Counted from the stretch's first letter, positions 1 through 8,320 are shown. The stretch is 64,000 bases of DNA from Prevotella melaninogenica (GCF_018128065.1 NZ_CP072359.1:248001-312000), one strand, 5' to 3'. The notes: a model not told the origin generated them from the sequence alone. Numbers and translations: made by a program.

Positions 1-221
1 ATGTTGAAGCAAACATAGCTACAACAGAATTCAACACAACCAACGCATCAAGCACTGTTAAGGATGCAAAGAGCACTATCAAGCGTCTGAAAGAAGCTAA
101 GTCTATCAACAAGAAGTTGGCTAAGAGTCAGAAGACCCTTACAAAGATGGAAAAGAAGATTGCTAAGCTTCAGGCTAAAATTGATGATTCAAACAAACGA
201 ATCAAGTTTGTTAATAACTAA
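1..221 (+). CDS. C-terminal end of a coiled-coil protein (partial)
   Basis: Open frame from base 3 to the TAA at 219-221; the start lies before the window. The 72 visible residues are rich in Lys, Ala, Ser and Thr with regularly spaced hydrophobics (STVKDAKSTIKRLKEAKS, then KKLAKSQKTLTKMEKKIAKL), which predicts a long amphipathic helix or coiled coil. No catalytic motif is visible and I do not recognise the family. A strong terminator follows about 30 nt after the stop, so this is the last gene of its transcript. Confidence 0.7.
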   Translation, partial: VEANIATTEFNTTNASSTVKDAKSTIKRLKEAKSINKKLAKSQKTLTKMEKKIAKLQAKIDDSNKRIKFVNN

Positions 222-251
222 TAGCCGAAGACAGTATTAAATCATAAGTTC

Positions 252-297
252 AAACACTACCTTTTTCACCGAGAAGGGTAGTGTTTTCTTTTTTTAT
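252..297 (+). terminator. Rho-independent terminator after the partial first gene
   Basis: A 10-bp stem, AAACACTACC (252-261) with GGTAGTGTTT (277-286), is followed by a T-rich run to 297. It ends the plus-strand transcript of the partial gene at 3-221. Confidence 0.85.
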
Positions 298-298
298 T

Positions 299-382
299 CA
301 CGAAGATAAATTTTTATTTTCATGAAAGTAAATATTTATTTTCATGAAGAAAAATATTTTTTTTCATGAAAATAATTCGGAA
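299..382. repeat. TTTTCATGAA palindromic repeat array, copy 1
   Basis: An AT-rich array with three near-copies of TTTTCATGAA separated by AAATATTTA-like spacers and ending in GAAAATAATTCGGAAG. The same array ending in nearly the same tail occurs at 22727-22812. It lies between the terminator at 252-297 and the 3' end of the minus-strand endonuclease/phosphatase gene, so it is non-coding. Confidence 0.75.
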
Positions 383-395
383 GAGAGCGCAAATA

Positions 396-1370
396 TCAAT
401 GCAGAAGATGTAAAACAAGTGGTAAATGGTCGCTAAATCCATTATTAAAACGCATACCATTATAATTACGGCGAGGCTTTACTCCGCCGTATTTTGTATC
501 TTTTTCTAATAAGAACGGAGCATCATTGACACGGCAATCCTTTACCCATGAGCAAAGATTCTCACTTACAAGTATTTGGTCCAGACTCCCCCATTCTCCG
601 TGATAACGATAAGTACCCCTTGCTCCATTGTGCCCATGTGCTCCCGTAGCTACATTGAACAACCCATGTTCATAAGCAAACTGTAACGAAGGACTATCTG
701 CATAATCATTAAAATCCCCCATCACCAATATTTTGGGGTCTAAATATTTGTCACGAACGGAGTCTATTGCATTGCACAAACGTTCCATCACGTGTTTGCG
801 AAAGGGTCGCGAATAAAGTTCACCACCCATACGGCTCGGTGCATGGAGCAGAAAGATGTGTAACGTATCGCCATTTTCTATTTCCCCTTCTACGTGTAGG
901 ATATCTCGTGTTGGGCGCATCTCACTTAGAGGTAGTACACGAATTGTATCAGCTTTTATCAATCGGAAGGAGAAAGGGGAATACAATAACGCTACATCAA
1001 TACCACGAACATCATCGGAAGCAGTCATTACATATTCATAGCGAGCCTTACGTAACAAAGAACGACGAGTCAAATCAAAGAGTACACTATCGTTCTCAAC
1101 CTCGCATAAACCCACTATATCAGGCAGTGTCCAACCGCTACTATCCTCACCACAAGAAATAATTGTCTGCCCTATTCTATTTAGTTTCTGCCAGTACTTA
1201 GTACGTGTCCAATGGCGAGGAGAGTCTGGCAGAAACTCATAATCATTCTTTAACGTATCATGCCGAGTATCAAACAAGTTCTCAGCATTGAGTTCAACTA
1301 TCGTCAAACGAGTTTGAGCCATTGACAAGAAAGAACTCAACAGAAGCAAAAAGGTTAACCAGATGCGCAT
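396..1370 (-). CDS. Secreted endonuclease/exonuclease/phosphatase family protein
   Basis: A 324-residue protein of the EEP (DNase I-like metal-dependent phosphodiesterase) fold. The N terminus is a signal peptide (hydrophobic run ending SMAQ), so it is exported to the periplasm or beyond. Fold motifs are visible in order: an N-terminal ELNAENLFD with the metal-binding Asn/Glu, VGLCEVEND, a central GDFND, and the C-terminal SDHLPL with the catalytic Asp-His pair. Substrate is unknown; extracellular nucleic acid or a phosphoester is possible. It lies 24 nt downstream of tyrA on the same strand and may be the last gene of that operon, although its role is unrelated to aromatic amino acid synthesis. 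Confidence 0.85.
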   Translation of the reverse strand: MRIWLTFLLLLSSFLSMAQTRLTIVELNAENLFDTRHDTLKNDYEFLPDSPRHWTRTKYWQKLNRIGQTIISCGEDSSGWTLPDIVGLCEVENDSVLFDLTRRSLLRKARYEYVMTASDDVRGIDVALLYSPFSFRLIKADTIRVLPLSEMRPTRDILHVEGEIENGDTLHIFLLHAPSRMGGELYSRPFRKHVMERLCNAIDSVRDKYLDPKILVMGDFNDYADSPSLQFAYEHGLFNVATGAHGHNGARGTYRYHGEWGSLDQILVSENLCSWVKDCRVNDAPFLLEKDTKYGGVKPRRNYNGMRFNNGFSDHLPLVLHLLH

Positions 1371-1394
1371 AAATTTCAGGGATGTAGAAAAGTT

Positions 1395-2192
1395 TTATTG
1401 TTTCTTTATCTCAATATCACGTGCCACATGATTACGTATTTTGGTCAGATAAGCTTTCATTCCAGCAGCATCTTTTTCGTCGATAATCTGCATCAACTCC
1501 TTTAACTCTGTACGAATCTGTGCCACCTGATCATAGGTATAAGGATTGAAGAGTATCTCTTGAAGCAGATAATCGTCTTCATTCAGAACCCCCTTAGCAA
1601 TACGCATGTGTCGTTTGAAGGTTGTTCCCGGTGCATCTTGATGCTTCATCACAGCAGCAAAGACAAAGGTTGACACGAACGGAATACTCAATGAATAAGC
1701 CACCGTCTTGTCATGTTCCTCAAAACTATACTCATAAATATTCAGCCCCAGTCTCTGATAAAGGTCCTTAAAAAAGATTCGCCCCATATAATCACCTTCA
1801 CTGATAATGATAGCATTCTCTTCACTCAGCTGATTGAGGTTAGCAAAGGTAGGACCAAACATAGGGTGTGTGGAGACGTAAGGATGACCACAATGGTCAT
1901 ACCATTCCTTCAAGCCTGTCTTCACTGAACTAATGTCTGACAAGACACAGTCTTTCGGCAATACTGGTAGTATCTCTTCAAAAGCAGATATTGTATATTT
2001 CACTGTCACAGCATTGATAACAAGCTCTGGTTGAAAGGCTTTCACTTCCTCCGAACTTGTAAACCTTTGACAATTATATGTATAGCGAAGTCGGCGTGCA
2101 TCTTTCTCGTATGCCGCTACTTCATGGTCGAAACTAAGCAGGTCGATGAAAAAACTTCCCATCTTACCTGCTCCCATAATCAGTATTTTCAT
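1395..2192 (-). CDS. tyrA: Prephenate dehydrogenase
   Basis: Oxidatively decarboxylates prephenate to 4-hydroxyphenylpyruvate for tyrosine synthesis. The 265-residue protein opens with a Rossmann nucleotide-binding motif MGAGKMGSFF and carries SDISSVKTGL and THPMFGPT, both typical of TyrA-type dehydrogenases. There is no fused chorismate mutase; that activity is on the upstream DAHP synthase. It is the fourth gene of the pheA-aminotransferase-DAHP synthase-tyrA cluster but is separated from the third by a 230-nt GT-rich repeat region that may affect expression. The ATG at 2192 gives a full-length Rossmann fold. Confidence 0.88.
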   Translation of the reverse strand: MKILIMGAGKMGSFFIDLLSFDHEVAAYEKDARRLRYTYNCQRFTSSEEVKAFQPELVINAVTVKYTISAFEEILPVLPKDCVLSDISSVKTGLKEWYDHCGHPYVSTHPMFGPTFANLNQLSEENAIIISEGDYMGRIFFKDLYQRLGLNIYEYSFEEHDKTVAYSLSIPFVSTFVFAAVMKHQDAPGTTFKRHMRIAKGVLNEDDYLLQEILFNPYTYDQVAQIRTELKELMQIIDEKDAAGMKAYLTKIRNHVARDIEIKKQ

Positions 2193-2195
2193 GTT

Positions 2196-2424
2196 TTTGG
2201 GTGTTGGGTGATGAGTGTTGGGCGATGATGAATTGTAGTGTTGGGTGATAAATGATAGGTGGTGAGTGATGGGTGTTGGGTGTTTACGAATTGTAATGGT
2301 GGGTGTTAGGTGATGAGTGGTGAGTAAAGAAAAGCATATTTAAGAGGATCCTACATAACGCCATCATATCCCCTTCATCACTATTCATCAACACCTAACA
2401 CCCAACACCCAACACCTATCACCC
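2196..2424. repeat. GT-rich imperfect repeats with complementary tail
   Basis: From about 2200 to 2330 the plus strand repeats units close to GTGTTGGGTGATGAGT, with many GGG or GG tracts. At 2390-2424 the complementary sequence CACCTAACACCCAACACC occurs. Together they can fold into a long imperfect hairpin between the DAHP synthase and tyrA coding regions. Confidence 0.7.
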
Positions 2425-3494
2425 TACTTATTCACAATCTCCAACTGCTGACGTACACTCTCTTCATGTATTAACTCAAAGACTTGAGCGGCAAAGTTGG
2501 CATCCATACCGCAAAGACTTGCTTGTGCACCACGCTTTTCAAGGATTTCATTATACCTTCCAGCCTGAAGGATAGTCATATTATGCTCTTTCTTAAACGT
2601 TCCTATCTCACGACAAATGCGAAAACGCTTAGCAAGAAGTCCCATTAAAGAGTTGTCAAGTTCGTCTATTTGTGCACGGAGAAATCTAAGCTCTTCGGTT
2701 GTAGAGGTGTGATCACGCACTACCAAAAGAGACAGAATATAATCCAGAATGTCAGGAGTTACCTGCTGTTCTGCATCACTCCACGCCTTCTCTGGCGTAC
2801 AGTGGCTCTCAACAATCAGACCATCAAAGCCTAAGTCCATTGCTTGTTGACAAAGTGGTGCAATCAAGTCACGACGACCTCCAATATGACTTGGGTCACA
2901 GATAATTGGAAGTCCTGGTATCCTTCTACGCAACTCAATAGGGATCTGCCACATAGGAGCATTCCGATAGATTTTCTTATCATAGCTTGAGAAGCCACGA
3001 TGGATAACTCCCAAACGCTTCAAACCAGCTTGATTGAGACGCTGAAGCCCACCAATCCATAGCTCAAGGTCTGGATTTACAGGGTTTTTCACCAACACTG
3101 GGATGTCCACTCCTCGCAAAGCATCAGCCAAAGCCTGCATAGCAAAAGGGTTGGCAGATGTTCTTGCACCTACCCACAGAATGTCCATGCCATATTTCAA
3201 AGCTAATTCAACATGCTCTGGTGTCGCCACTTCGGTTGAAATCATCATGCCAGTCTCTTCTTTCACACGCTTCATCCATGGCAAAGCCATCTCACCATTG
3301 CCCTCAAAGCCACCTGGCTTCGTACGTGGTTTCCATATACCAGCACGAAAGATGTGGCATCCTTTCGCAGCAAGGTTATGTGCCGTTGACATCACTTGTT
3401 CTTCTGTTTCAGCCGAACAAGGACCTGCAATGACGATTGGTCGTTCCTTATCACTCGGAAGTCGTAAAGGTTCTAAATCTAACTCCATAATCAT
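2424..3494 (-). CDS. Bifunctional DAHP synthase / chorismate mutase
   Basis: Catalyses the first shikimate-pathway step (PEP plus erythrose 4-phosphate to DAHP) and the chorismate-to-prephenate step. Residues 1 to about 265 are a type I DAHP synthase of the small B. subtilis-like class, with IVIAGPCSAET, GIWKPRTKPGGF and ICDPSHIGGRRD. Residues about 275-356 are an all-helical AroQ chorismate mutase (ELRFLRAQIDELDNSL and a KRFRICREIGTFK helix). The fusion gives the product to the neighbouring prephenate dehydratase and dehydrogenase. An ATG at 3494 and another at 3488 are both possible starts. It lies in an operon with a 67-nt gap to the upstream aminotransferase. Confidence 0.9.
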   Translation of the reverse strand: MIMELDLEPLRLPSDKERPIVIAGPCSAETEEQVMSTAHNLAAKGCHIFRAGIWKPRTKPGGFEGNGEMALPWMKRVKEETGMMISTEVATPEHVELALKYGMDILWVGARTSANPFAMQALADALRGVDIPVLVKNPVNPDLELWIGGLQRLNQAGLKRLGVIHRGFSSYDKKIYRNAPMWQIPIELRRRIPGLPIICDPSHIGGRRDLIAPLCQQAMDLGFDGLIVESHCTPEKAWSDAEQQVTPDILDYILSLLVVRDHTSTTEELRFLRAQIDELDNSLMGLLAKRFRICREIGTFKKEHNMTILQAGRYNEILEKRGAQASLCGMDANFAAQVFELIHEESVRQQLEIVNK

Positions 3495-3561
3495 ATATCT
3501 TTTATTCTTTCTTTCTTAATTGTTCCCCAAAGGTAATATAAATGATACGAAAAACCATATT

Positions 3562-4731
3562 CTACCATTCCAAAGCTGCAATACGGTCACGTGCCTTCAT
3601 CATCATTTCGTCCTTAGCACATAGAGAGATGCGTACATAACGACGACCATTACTTCCAAAGATGAAACCAGGCGTTATAAACACTCGTGCCTCGTGTAGC
3701 ACACGCTCTGTCAACTGTTCCACATCAGCATACTTCTCCGGTATCTTACCCCATAAGAACATTCCTACTTGAGACTTATTAAAGGTGCAACCTAACAATG
3801 TCATTATCTCTTCTGCGATACCTCTACGATGACGATAAACCTCTACATTATATTGCTGATGCCAATCATCAGTATTCGTATTCATTGCTTCTGCAGCTGC
3901 CAACTGAATTCCACGGAATGTGCCAGAGTCTATATTACTCTTCACTTTTAGTATCCAAGAGATGAACGTTGGATTGGTTACGCACATTCCTACACGCCAA
4001 CCCGGCATATTATAAGACTTTGAAAGGGAGTTAAACTCTATACAACAATCCTTTGCCCCGGGTACTTGTAATAGGCTCAACTTCTCCCCTTCATTGAGAA
4101 TAAACGAATAAGGGTTGTCGTTTACCACAACGATATCATGGCGACGAGCAAAGTCAACTAAGCGTTGATAGGTTTCACGACGAGCATTTCCACCTGTGGG
4201 CATATTCGGATAGTTAGTCCACATCAGGCGAACACGGCTCAAATCCATTCTCTCCAAAGCTTCAAAATCTGGCTGCCAATCATTATCTTCCCTCAAATCA
4301 TAGTTGATAACCTCTGCTCCAAGTAGTCGAGAAAGAGCGGTGTAAGTTGGATAACCGGGGTTAGGAACCAACACCTGTTCGCCAGGATTTACAAAAGCTA
4401 AGGTTACATGTAGGATTCCTTCTTTAGAACCAATAAGCGGCTGAACCTCTGTTGTCGCATCAACGTCAACACCATACCATCGCTTATAAAACCCAGCCAT
4501 AGCCGAACGGAGTTCTGTGGCTCCGATTGTGGGCTGATAACCATGCTCTGTTGCTTGCGTGGCTACCTCACAAAGTTTATCAACAGTTTGCTTTGAGGGT
4601 GGCATATCCGGACTACCTATTGCCAAGGAGATAATGTCTTTCCCATCTGCATTCATCTTTGCCACTTCCTTCAGTTTACGTGAGAAGTAGTATTCTTGCA
4701 CTTCATTCACGCGATTTGCTGGCTGTATCAT
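3562..4731 (-). CDS. PLP-dependent class I/II aminotransferase
   Basis: A 389-residue fold-type I aminotransferase. Motifs seen: PNPGYPTY (substrate loop), WTNYPNMPTGG, NDNPYSF with the cofactor-binding Asp, and SLSKSYNMPGWRVG with the Schiff-base Lys. The C terminus has the Arg of YVRISLC that binds the substrate carboxylate. Family members include aspartate, aromatic and LL-diaminopimelate aminotransferases. Its place between pheA and the DAHP synthase suggests it transaminates phenylpyruvate and 4-hydroxyphenylpyruvate, which is inference. The in-frame TTG two codons upstream is less likely than the ATG at 4731. Confidence 0.85.
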   Translation of the reverse strand: MIQPANRVNEVQEYYFSRKLKEVAKMNADGKDIISLAIGSPDMPPSKQTVDKLCEVATQATEHGYQPTIGATELRSAMAGFYKRWYGVDVDATTEVQPLIGSKEGILHVTLAFVNPGEQVLVPNPGYPTYTALSRLLGAEVINYDLREDNDWQPDFEALERMDLSRVRLMWTNYPNMPTGGNARRETYQRLVDFARRHDIVVVNDNPYSFILNEGEKLSLLQVPGAKDCCIEFNSLSKSYNMPGWRVGMCVTNPTFISWILKVKSNIDSGTFRGIQLAAAEAMNTNTDDWHQQYNVEVYRHRRGIAEEIMTLLGCTFNKSQVGMFLWGKIPEKYADVEQLTERVLHEARVFITPGFIFGSNGRRYVRISLCAKDEMMMKARDRIAALEW

Positions 4732-4783
4732 AGGCAACTAAGTTTATATTGTATCCTTGTGTCTCATCTACTGAGGCATTGCC

Positions 4784-5629
4784 TCAGTACAACTGACCTC
4801 TAATTCTCCTTATACTCTCCCAGATCTTGATACTCTTCACCAAAGGCGTAATGGCATCTATCGACTGACGATAACGTGTGAGATTATCAAAAGTCAGGTC
4901 TACATAGAAGAGATATTCCCACTCATGACCAATAACAGGAAGTGATTGTATCTTCGTAAGATTAATATCATAGAAGGAAAGGATGGTTAATACCTTACTT
5001 AAAGAGCCTTCTTCGTGCGGAAGAGAAAAGACAACACTTGCCTTATCTACCTCTGTCAAAGGGCGAAGAAAGTCGGCCTTCTGTGGATGACAAGCCACAA
5101 GAAAGCGAGTAAAGTTATGTTTGTTATCTTCTATAGAGTCTTCCAAAATCTTCATTCCATAGAGTCTCGCCGCATCAGCAGAGCAGATTGCAGCACAACC
5201 ACGACATTGATGCTCTACAATATAAGCTGCTGAACCAGCCGTATCTTCCTTTTCTACCGCTTTTATTGTAGGGTGATTGCTAAGAAACAAACGACATTGC
5301 ATGAGCGCAACAGGGTGAGAGTGAACCTCCGTAATGGTTGACCAGTCGTCATCTGGCAGACAGCAGATACAATGTTTGATGTGCAGACGCTGTTCACCAA
5401 CAACCGTTGTGCCTGACTTACGAAGAAGGTCATAATTATGTAACAGACTCCCTGCTATCGTATTCTCTATTGCAAGCATGGCAATGGCAGTAGGATCTGC
5501 ACCCACTTTCTCAAACACCTCTTCAAAGGTGGTGCAACAAGTGAGTTGTACCTGTTCATCGGCAAAAAATGTATGGGCGGCAATATCGTGAAAACTGCCC
5601 CTTTCTCCTTGTATAGCTATTCGTTTCAT
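4784..5629 (-). CDS. pheA: Prephenate dehydratase
   Basis: Converts prephenate to phenylpyruvate. From the ATG at 5629 the protein is 281 residues, beginning MKRIAIQGERGSFHD as PheA proteins do. The catalytic domain covers about residues 1-180 and includes NTIAGSL and NFTRFLV (the conserved Thr-Arg-Phe). An ACT domain follows (about 195-275) with EGSLSKVL, normally the phenylalanine feedback site; the usual ESRP motif is replaced by IQSLP. The frame stays open upstream to a TTG at 5686, but those 19 residues have no family similarity and overlap a hairpin. It is the first gene of the aromatic operon. Confidence 0.9.
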   Translation of the reverse strand: MKRIAIQGERGSFHDIAAHTFFADEQVQLTCCTTFEEVFEKVGADPTAIAMLAIENTIAGSLLHNYDLLRKSGTTVVGEQRLHIKHCICCLPDDDWSTITEVHSHPVALMQCRLFLSNHPTIKAVEKEDTAGSAAYIVEHQCRGCAAICSADAARLYGMKILEDSIEDNKHNFTRFLVACHPQKADFLRPLTEVDKASVVFSLPHEEGSLSKVLTILSFYDINLTKIQSLPVIGHEWEYLFYVDLTFDNLTRYRQSIDAITPLVKSIKIWESIRRIRGQLY

Positions 5630-5670
5630 CCGCTTCGTTCGCTTTATAGTTACATCTCCAAAGGTTACTA

Positions 5671-5721
5671 AACGAAAACGGTCCAACTCATTTTTGAGCG
5701 GGACCGTTTCGTTTTATTTTT
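5671..5721. promoter_or_regulatory. Leader hairpin upstream of pheA
   Basis: AACGAAAACGGTCC (5671-5684) pairs with GGACCGTTTCGTT (5701-5713). On the plus strand it is followed by a T-rich run (5712-5721), like a terminator, but no plus-strand gene precedes it. On the minus strand it lies in the pheA leader, and a 7-codon ORF (5691 to 5668, MSWTVFV) is embedded in its 3' arm. Attenuation is possible but the peptide has only one Phe. No U-tract follows on the minus strand. Confidence 0.5.
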
Positions 5722-6003
5722 CTATAATTATATGATTCTCATAAGTTGAAATCTACACGCAACCTCCCGCTTTACAATTATTTGCAAAGTAAAAATAAAA
5801 GTAACGGAAAGATACATAAGACATGCTCATATTCTTCAATTTTATTTATATTCGACTGCAAATATATTACTTTTATTTTTTACGACCAAACAATTTAGAC
5901 AGAAAATAATCTTTTGTTATCTTTTTCTTACGATTTTACTTACATAAAAACCCCTTTCAACCTTATAAAAAAGCCGTAGATTTAAATCAACTTACTATAA
6001 AAA

Positions 6004-6091
6004 CAACTCGTGCTCAGCATCTGCACAACTCGTGCATACCATCCGCACAATTGGTGTTTACCATCCGCACAATTGGTGTTAGACCTAAACA
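6004..6091. repeat. Four tandem 22-bp repeats, locus 1
   Basis: Four units of exactly 22 bp run back to back: 6004-6025, 6026-6047, 6048-6069 and 6070-6091. The units begin CAACTCGTGC or CAATTGGTGT and most end CATCYGCA. There are no unique spacers. It lies in the roughly 640-bp non-coding stretch between pheA and the epimerase gene, about 150 bp upstream of the epimerase promoter. A related array is at 16182-16247. Confidence 0.85.
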
Positions 6092-6244
6092 CATCAGATA
6101 AAAATGAAATAAAAGACTCTTTATAGTCATTGATTAGACATAGCAACACACTAACAGCTAACTTGTTTAGGAACTATTTAACACAAATACATTGTAACTT
6201 TCTATTAAAAAAAGAAATTCTGAGCAACATATCAACTTTTTTAC

Positions 6245-6252
6245 TATCTTTG
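6245..6252 (+). promoter_or_regulatory. Minus-7 box for the aldose epimerase gene
   Basis: TATCTTTG matches the Bacteroidota TAnnTTTG box. The start codon follows 22 nt later, leaving a short leader. The minus-33 element is weak. Confidence 0.65.
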
Positions 6253-6273
6253 CATAAGATAAAAGGAAAAGCT

Positions 6274-7224
6274 ATGAAACAGTTATATGCAATACTGACA
6301 GCAACAATGCTTAACGTTGTGCTCTGTTCATACGCACAAGAGCAGAAACAATTCCGACTTGTGAACGGAAATGGTATGGAGGCGATTATCAGCAACTATG
6401 GTGCTCGCCTTGTTTCGCTTACTGCCCACAACTGGAATGGTAGATTGGAACCTGTCGTAAAGGGCTATACAAATAAGGAGGAATATAAGAAAGACAAGAC
6501 CTTAGGAGCTACCCTCATCTATTTTGGTAAAAATAATAATGAGACCCTCTCAGACAAGACATGGGAAGTGGTTAGTTCTGACAACCAGTCAGTTACTTTA
6601 CGACATGTGACATCAGAGGGAGAGAATGGATTAGAAGGAAAGTTAAACGTTACTGTTACCTATACCCTATCTGACCAAAATGCACTTGACGTAGACTATC
6701 GTGTTACAACAACAGCTGAAACAAAGTTGGAAGTTACAAATGGCATCTGCTTTAACCTATCAGGAGAGATGCACCGCTCTATCCTCAAACAACACCTTTG
6801 GGTTGATGCCGTTCAGATTAATACTTATAACGCTCAAAGACAGTTGACAGGTGTGCTTCAACGTATAAAAAACACTCCATTCGACTTTACCAAACCAAGA
6901 GAGATTGGTGAGCGTATCAAGAGTACGAGTAAAGGATATGACATCGCCTATCAGTTGCGACATCCAGACAACATGCAGAAGGCGGCGGCAATTCTCTTTG
7001 ATGCACAGAGTGGACGTGCTATGACGGTCTATTCAAGCGAGCCAACACTTAACATCAACACTTATGGTAAGGAGAGTTGCAGTATTTCATTACAGCCAAT
7101 TCACGCTGGATATAACAGTGGTATGGAGAAGGTAAGTAACGAATTACACCCAGGACAGGTATTCCATAGTGCCACGGTTTTCTTCTTCACAACTGATCCT
7201 CCACTGATTATGCGCACGAAATAA
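6274..7224 (+). CDS. Secreted aldose 1-epimerase (mutarotase) family protein
   Basis: Interconverts alpha and beta anomers of aldoses in GalM-family proteins. The start at 6274 (MKQLYAIL) gives 316 residues and a signal peptide ending CSYAQ, so it acts in the periplasm; the longer frame from 6130 would bury this signal. Visible family features are NYGARLVSL near the N terminus, NGICFNLSG, and the C-terminal LNINTYG. The usual catalytic His of the family (NHSYFNL) is not clearly present, because NGICFNLSGEMH takes its place, so catalysis may be altered. The promoter box at 6245-6252 drives it. It stands alone between two non-coding regions. Confidence 0.75.
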   Translation: MKQLYAILTATMLNVVLCSYAQEQKQFRLVNGNGMEAIISNYGARLVSLTAHNWNGRLEPVVKGYTNKEEYKKDKTLGATLIYFGKNNNETLSDKTWEVVSSDNQSVTLRHVTSEGENGLEGKLNVTVTYTLSDQNALDVDYRVTTTAETKLEVTNGICFNLSGEMHRSILKQHLWVDAVQINTYNAQRQLTGVLQRIKNTPFDFTKPREIGERIKSTSKGYDIAYQLRHPDNMQKAAAILFDAQSGRAMTVYSSEPTLNINTYGKESCSISLQPIHAGYNSGMEKVSNELHPGQVFHSATVFFFTTDPPLIMRTK

Positions 7225-7304
7225 TACGAAAGAATAAAGAACTTCAGTATTACTCGAAAGCGAATATACCCAGTTTGAAAAAGCACTAATTATCTTTAAA
7301 ATCC

Positions 7305-7335
7305 TTGGCAGTTGGCTACCAAATATTTATATTTG
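7305..7335 (+). promoter_or_regulatory. Promoter immediately before the Gly/Tyr-rich protein gene
   Basis: TATATTTG at 7328-7335 is a full minus-7 match; TTGG at 7305-7308 is the candidate minus-33 box. The minus-7 box ends only 7 nt before the ATG at 7343, so a transcript from it would have almost no leader. Confidence 0.55.
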
Positions 7336-7342
7336 CAAGTAA

Positions 7343-8212
7343 ATGAGAAAATATAGTTTCATAATAGCAGCTATTCTCTGCGTACCATTGTATGCACAGA
7401 ATACCAAAGGGAGTCACAATGGAGACACTTCCAATGTGGAGCCTATAGAGTCGGCACGCCTGCAAGGTCCACGTGAAGCCACAGAGGCTGAGAAGGAGTA
7501 TGCCAGACGAATGGCTGAAGACCGTGCACAACAGGCACAGATTGACAATAACTTGCCTCTCATTACAGAGAACGGACAAACCATTACACCCAATGAATTC
7601 TATTATCCAGCTTGGGGTTATGGTATTGGAGCATGGAGATTACATAAGGGATTGAACATCAACCTTAGTGCTTCAGCCTTTGCAAGCTTTGGTCACGGAA
7701 GCAATCATGGTGCAGGCTTCTCACAGGATGTATCATTAATGTATGTAACAAACCTATCAAAGAAGGCTACATTGGCTGTGGGTGGATATGTAAACCATCT
7801 TACCTATCGTGGTGATAACTATTTCGTGGGTGGTATCAATGCTGTCTTTGGCTATCAGTTCAATGAACATTGGAGTGCATACGCCTTCGTGCAGAAAGCT
7901 TTCACATCTAACAACTTCGGAGATGCCTTTGGTTACGGAGGTTACAGTTCACCTTATTGGGCTGGCTATGGTGGCTTTGGCTATTCACCTTTCGGCTATG
8001 GTTATGCTTCAATGGGATATGGATATGGTCCTATGGGATGGGCATACGGAGCAGGAGTTAGTCGCTATATGGACAGGATTGGTGGCGGTGTAACCTATCA
8101 ATGGGGGTCTCACAATCAGAACTCAGTATCAGTAAGTGTAGAATTCGACCATGTTCCGACACAACATAATGGCTTCTATAATATCAATCGTTATGATTAT
8201 CCTGTAAGATAA
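7343..8212 (+). CDS. Secreted Gly/Tyr-rich protein, probable outer-membrane associated
   Basis: A 289-residue protein with a clear signal peptide (MRKYSFIIAAILCVPLYAQ). Residues about 80-200 alternate polar and aromatic residues in short beta-like stretches (GYVNHLTYRGDNYFVGG, then YQFNEHWSAYAFVQ), like an outer-membrane beta-barrel. A Gly/Tyr/Phe-rich segment at about 195-235 (GYGGYSSPYWAGYGG, then GYGYGPMGWAYG) follows, then more beta strands ending with an aromatic-rich tail. I do not recognise a named family. It is transcribed alone and ends at a strong bidirectional terminator. Confidence 0.75.
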   Translation: MRKYSFIIAAILCVPLYAQNTKGSHNGDTSNVEPIESARLQGPREATEAEKEYARRMAEDRAQQAQIDNNLPLITENGQTITPNEFYYPAWGYGIGAWRLHKGLNINLSASAFASFGHGSNHGAGFSQDVSLMYVTNLSKKATLAVGGYVNHLTYRGDNYFVGGINAVFGYQFNEHWSAYAFVQKAFTSNNFGDAFGYGGYSSPYWAGYGGFGYSPFGYGYASMGYGYGPMGWAYGAGVSRYMDRIGGGVTYQWGSHNQNSVSVSVEFDHVPTQHNGFYNINRYDYPVR

Positions 8213-8241
8213 GGAAACAAACAATAAGTTCACATAAAAAG

Positions 8242-8303
8242 AATAGAGTTTACTATTACCACAGCGCATTCGCTGATAAGTAATTAGTAAACTCTATTTT
8301 TTG
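8242..8303. terminator. Bidirectional terminator between convergent genes
   Basis: AATAGAGTTTACTA (8242-8255) pairs perfectly with TAGTAAACTCTATT (8285-8298). T-rich runs flank it on both strands, so it can end both the plus-strand gene and the minus-strand copper operon. Confidence 0.85.
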
Positions 8304-8320
8304 TTGAAACAAAAGTTGAT

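Noticed and set aside
767-1162. Plus-strand open frames opposite long genes, for example 767-1162 and 3103-3519
   Set aside because: They are shadows of well-supported minus-strand genes and have no motifs or ribosome-binding sites.
5630-5686. N-terminal extension of pheA from TTG at 5686
   Set aside because: It overlaps the leader hairpin and has no PheA similarity; ATG at 5629 gives the standard N terminus.
6004-6091. Possible CRISPR array
   Set aside because: Units follow each other without unique spacers and no cas gene occurs in the window.
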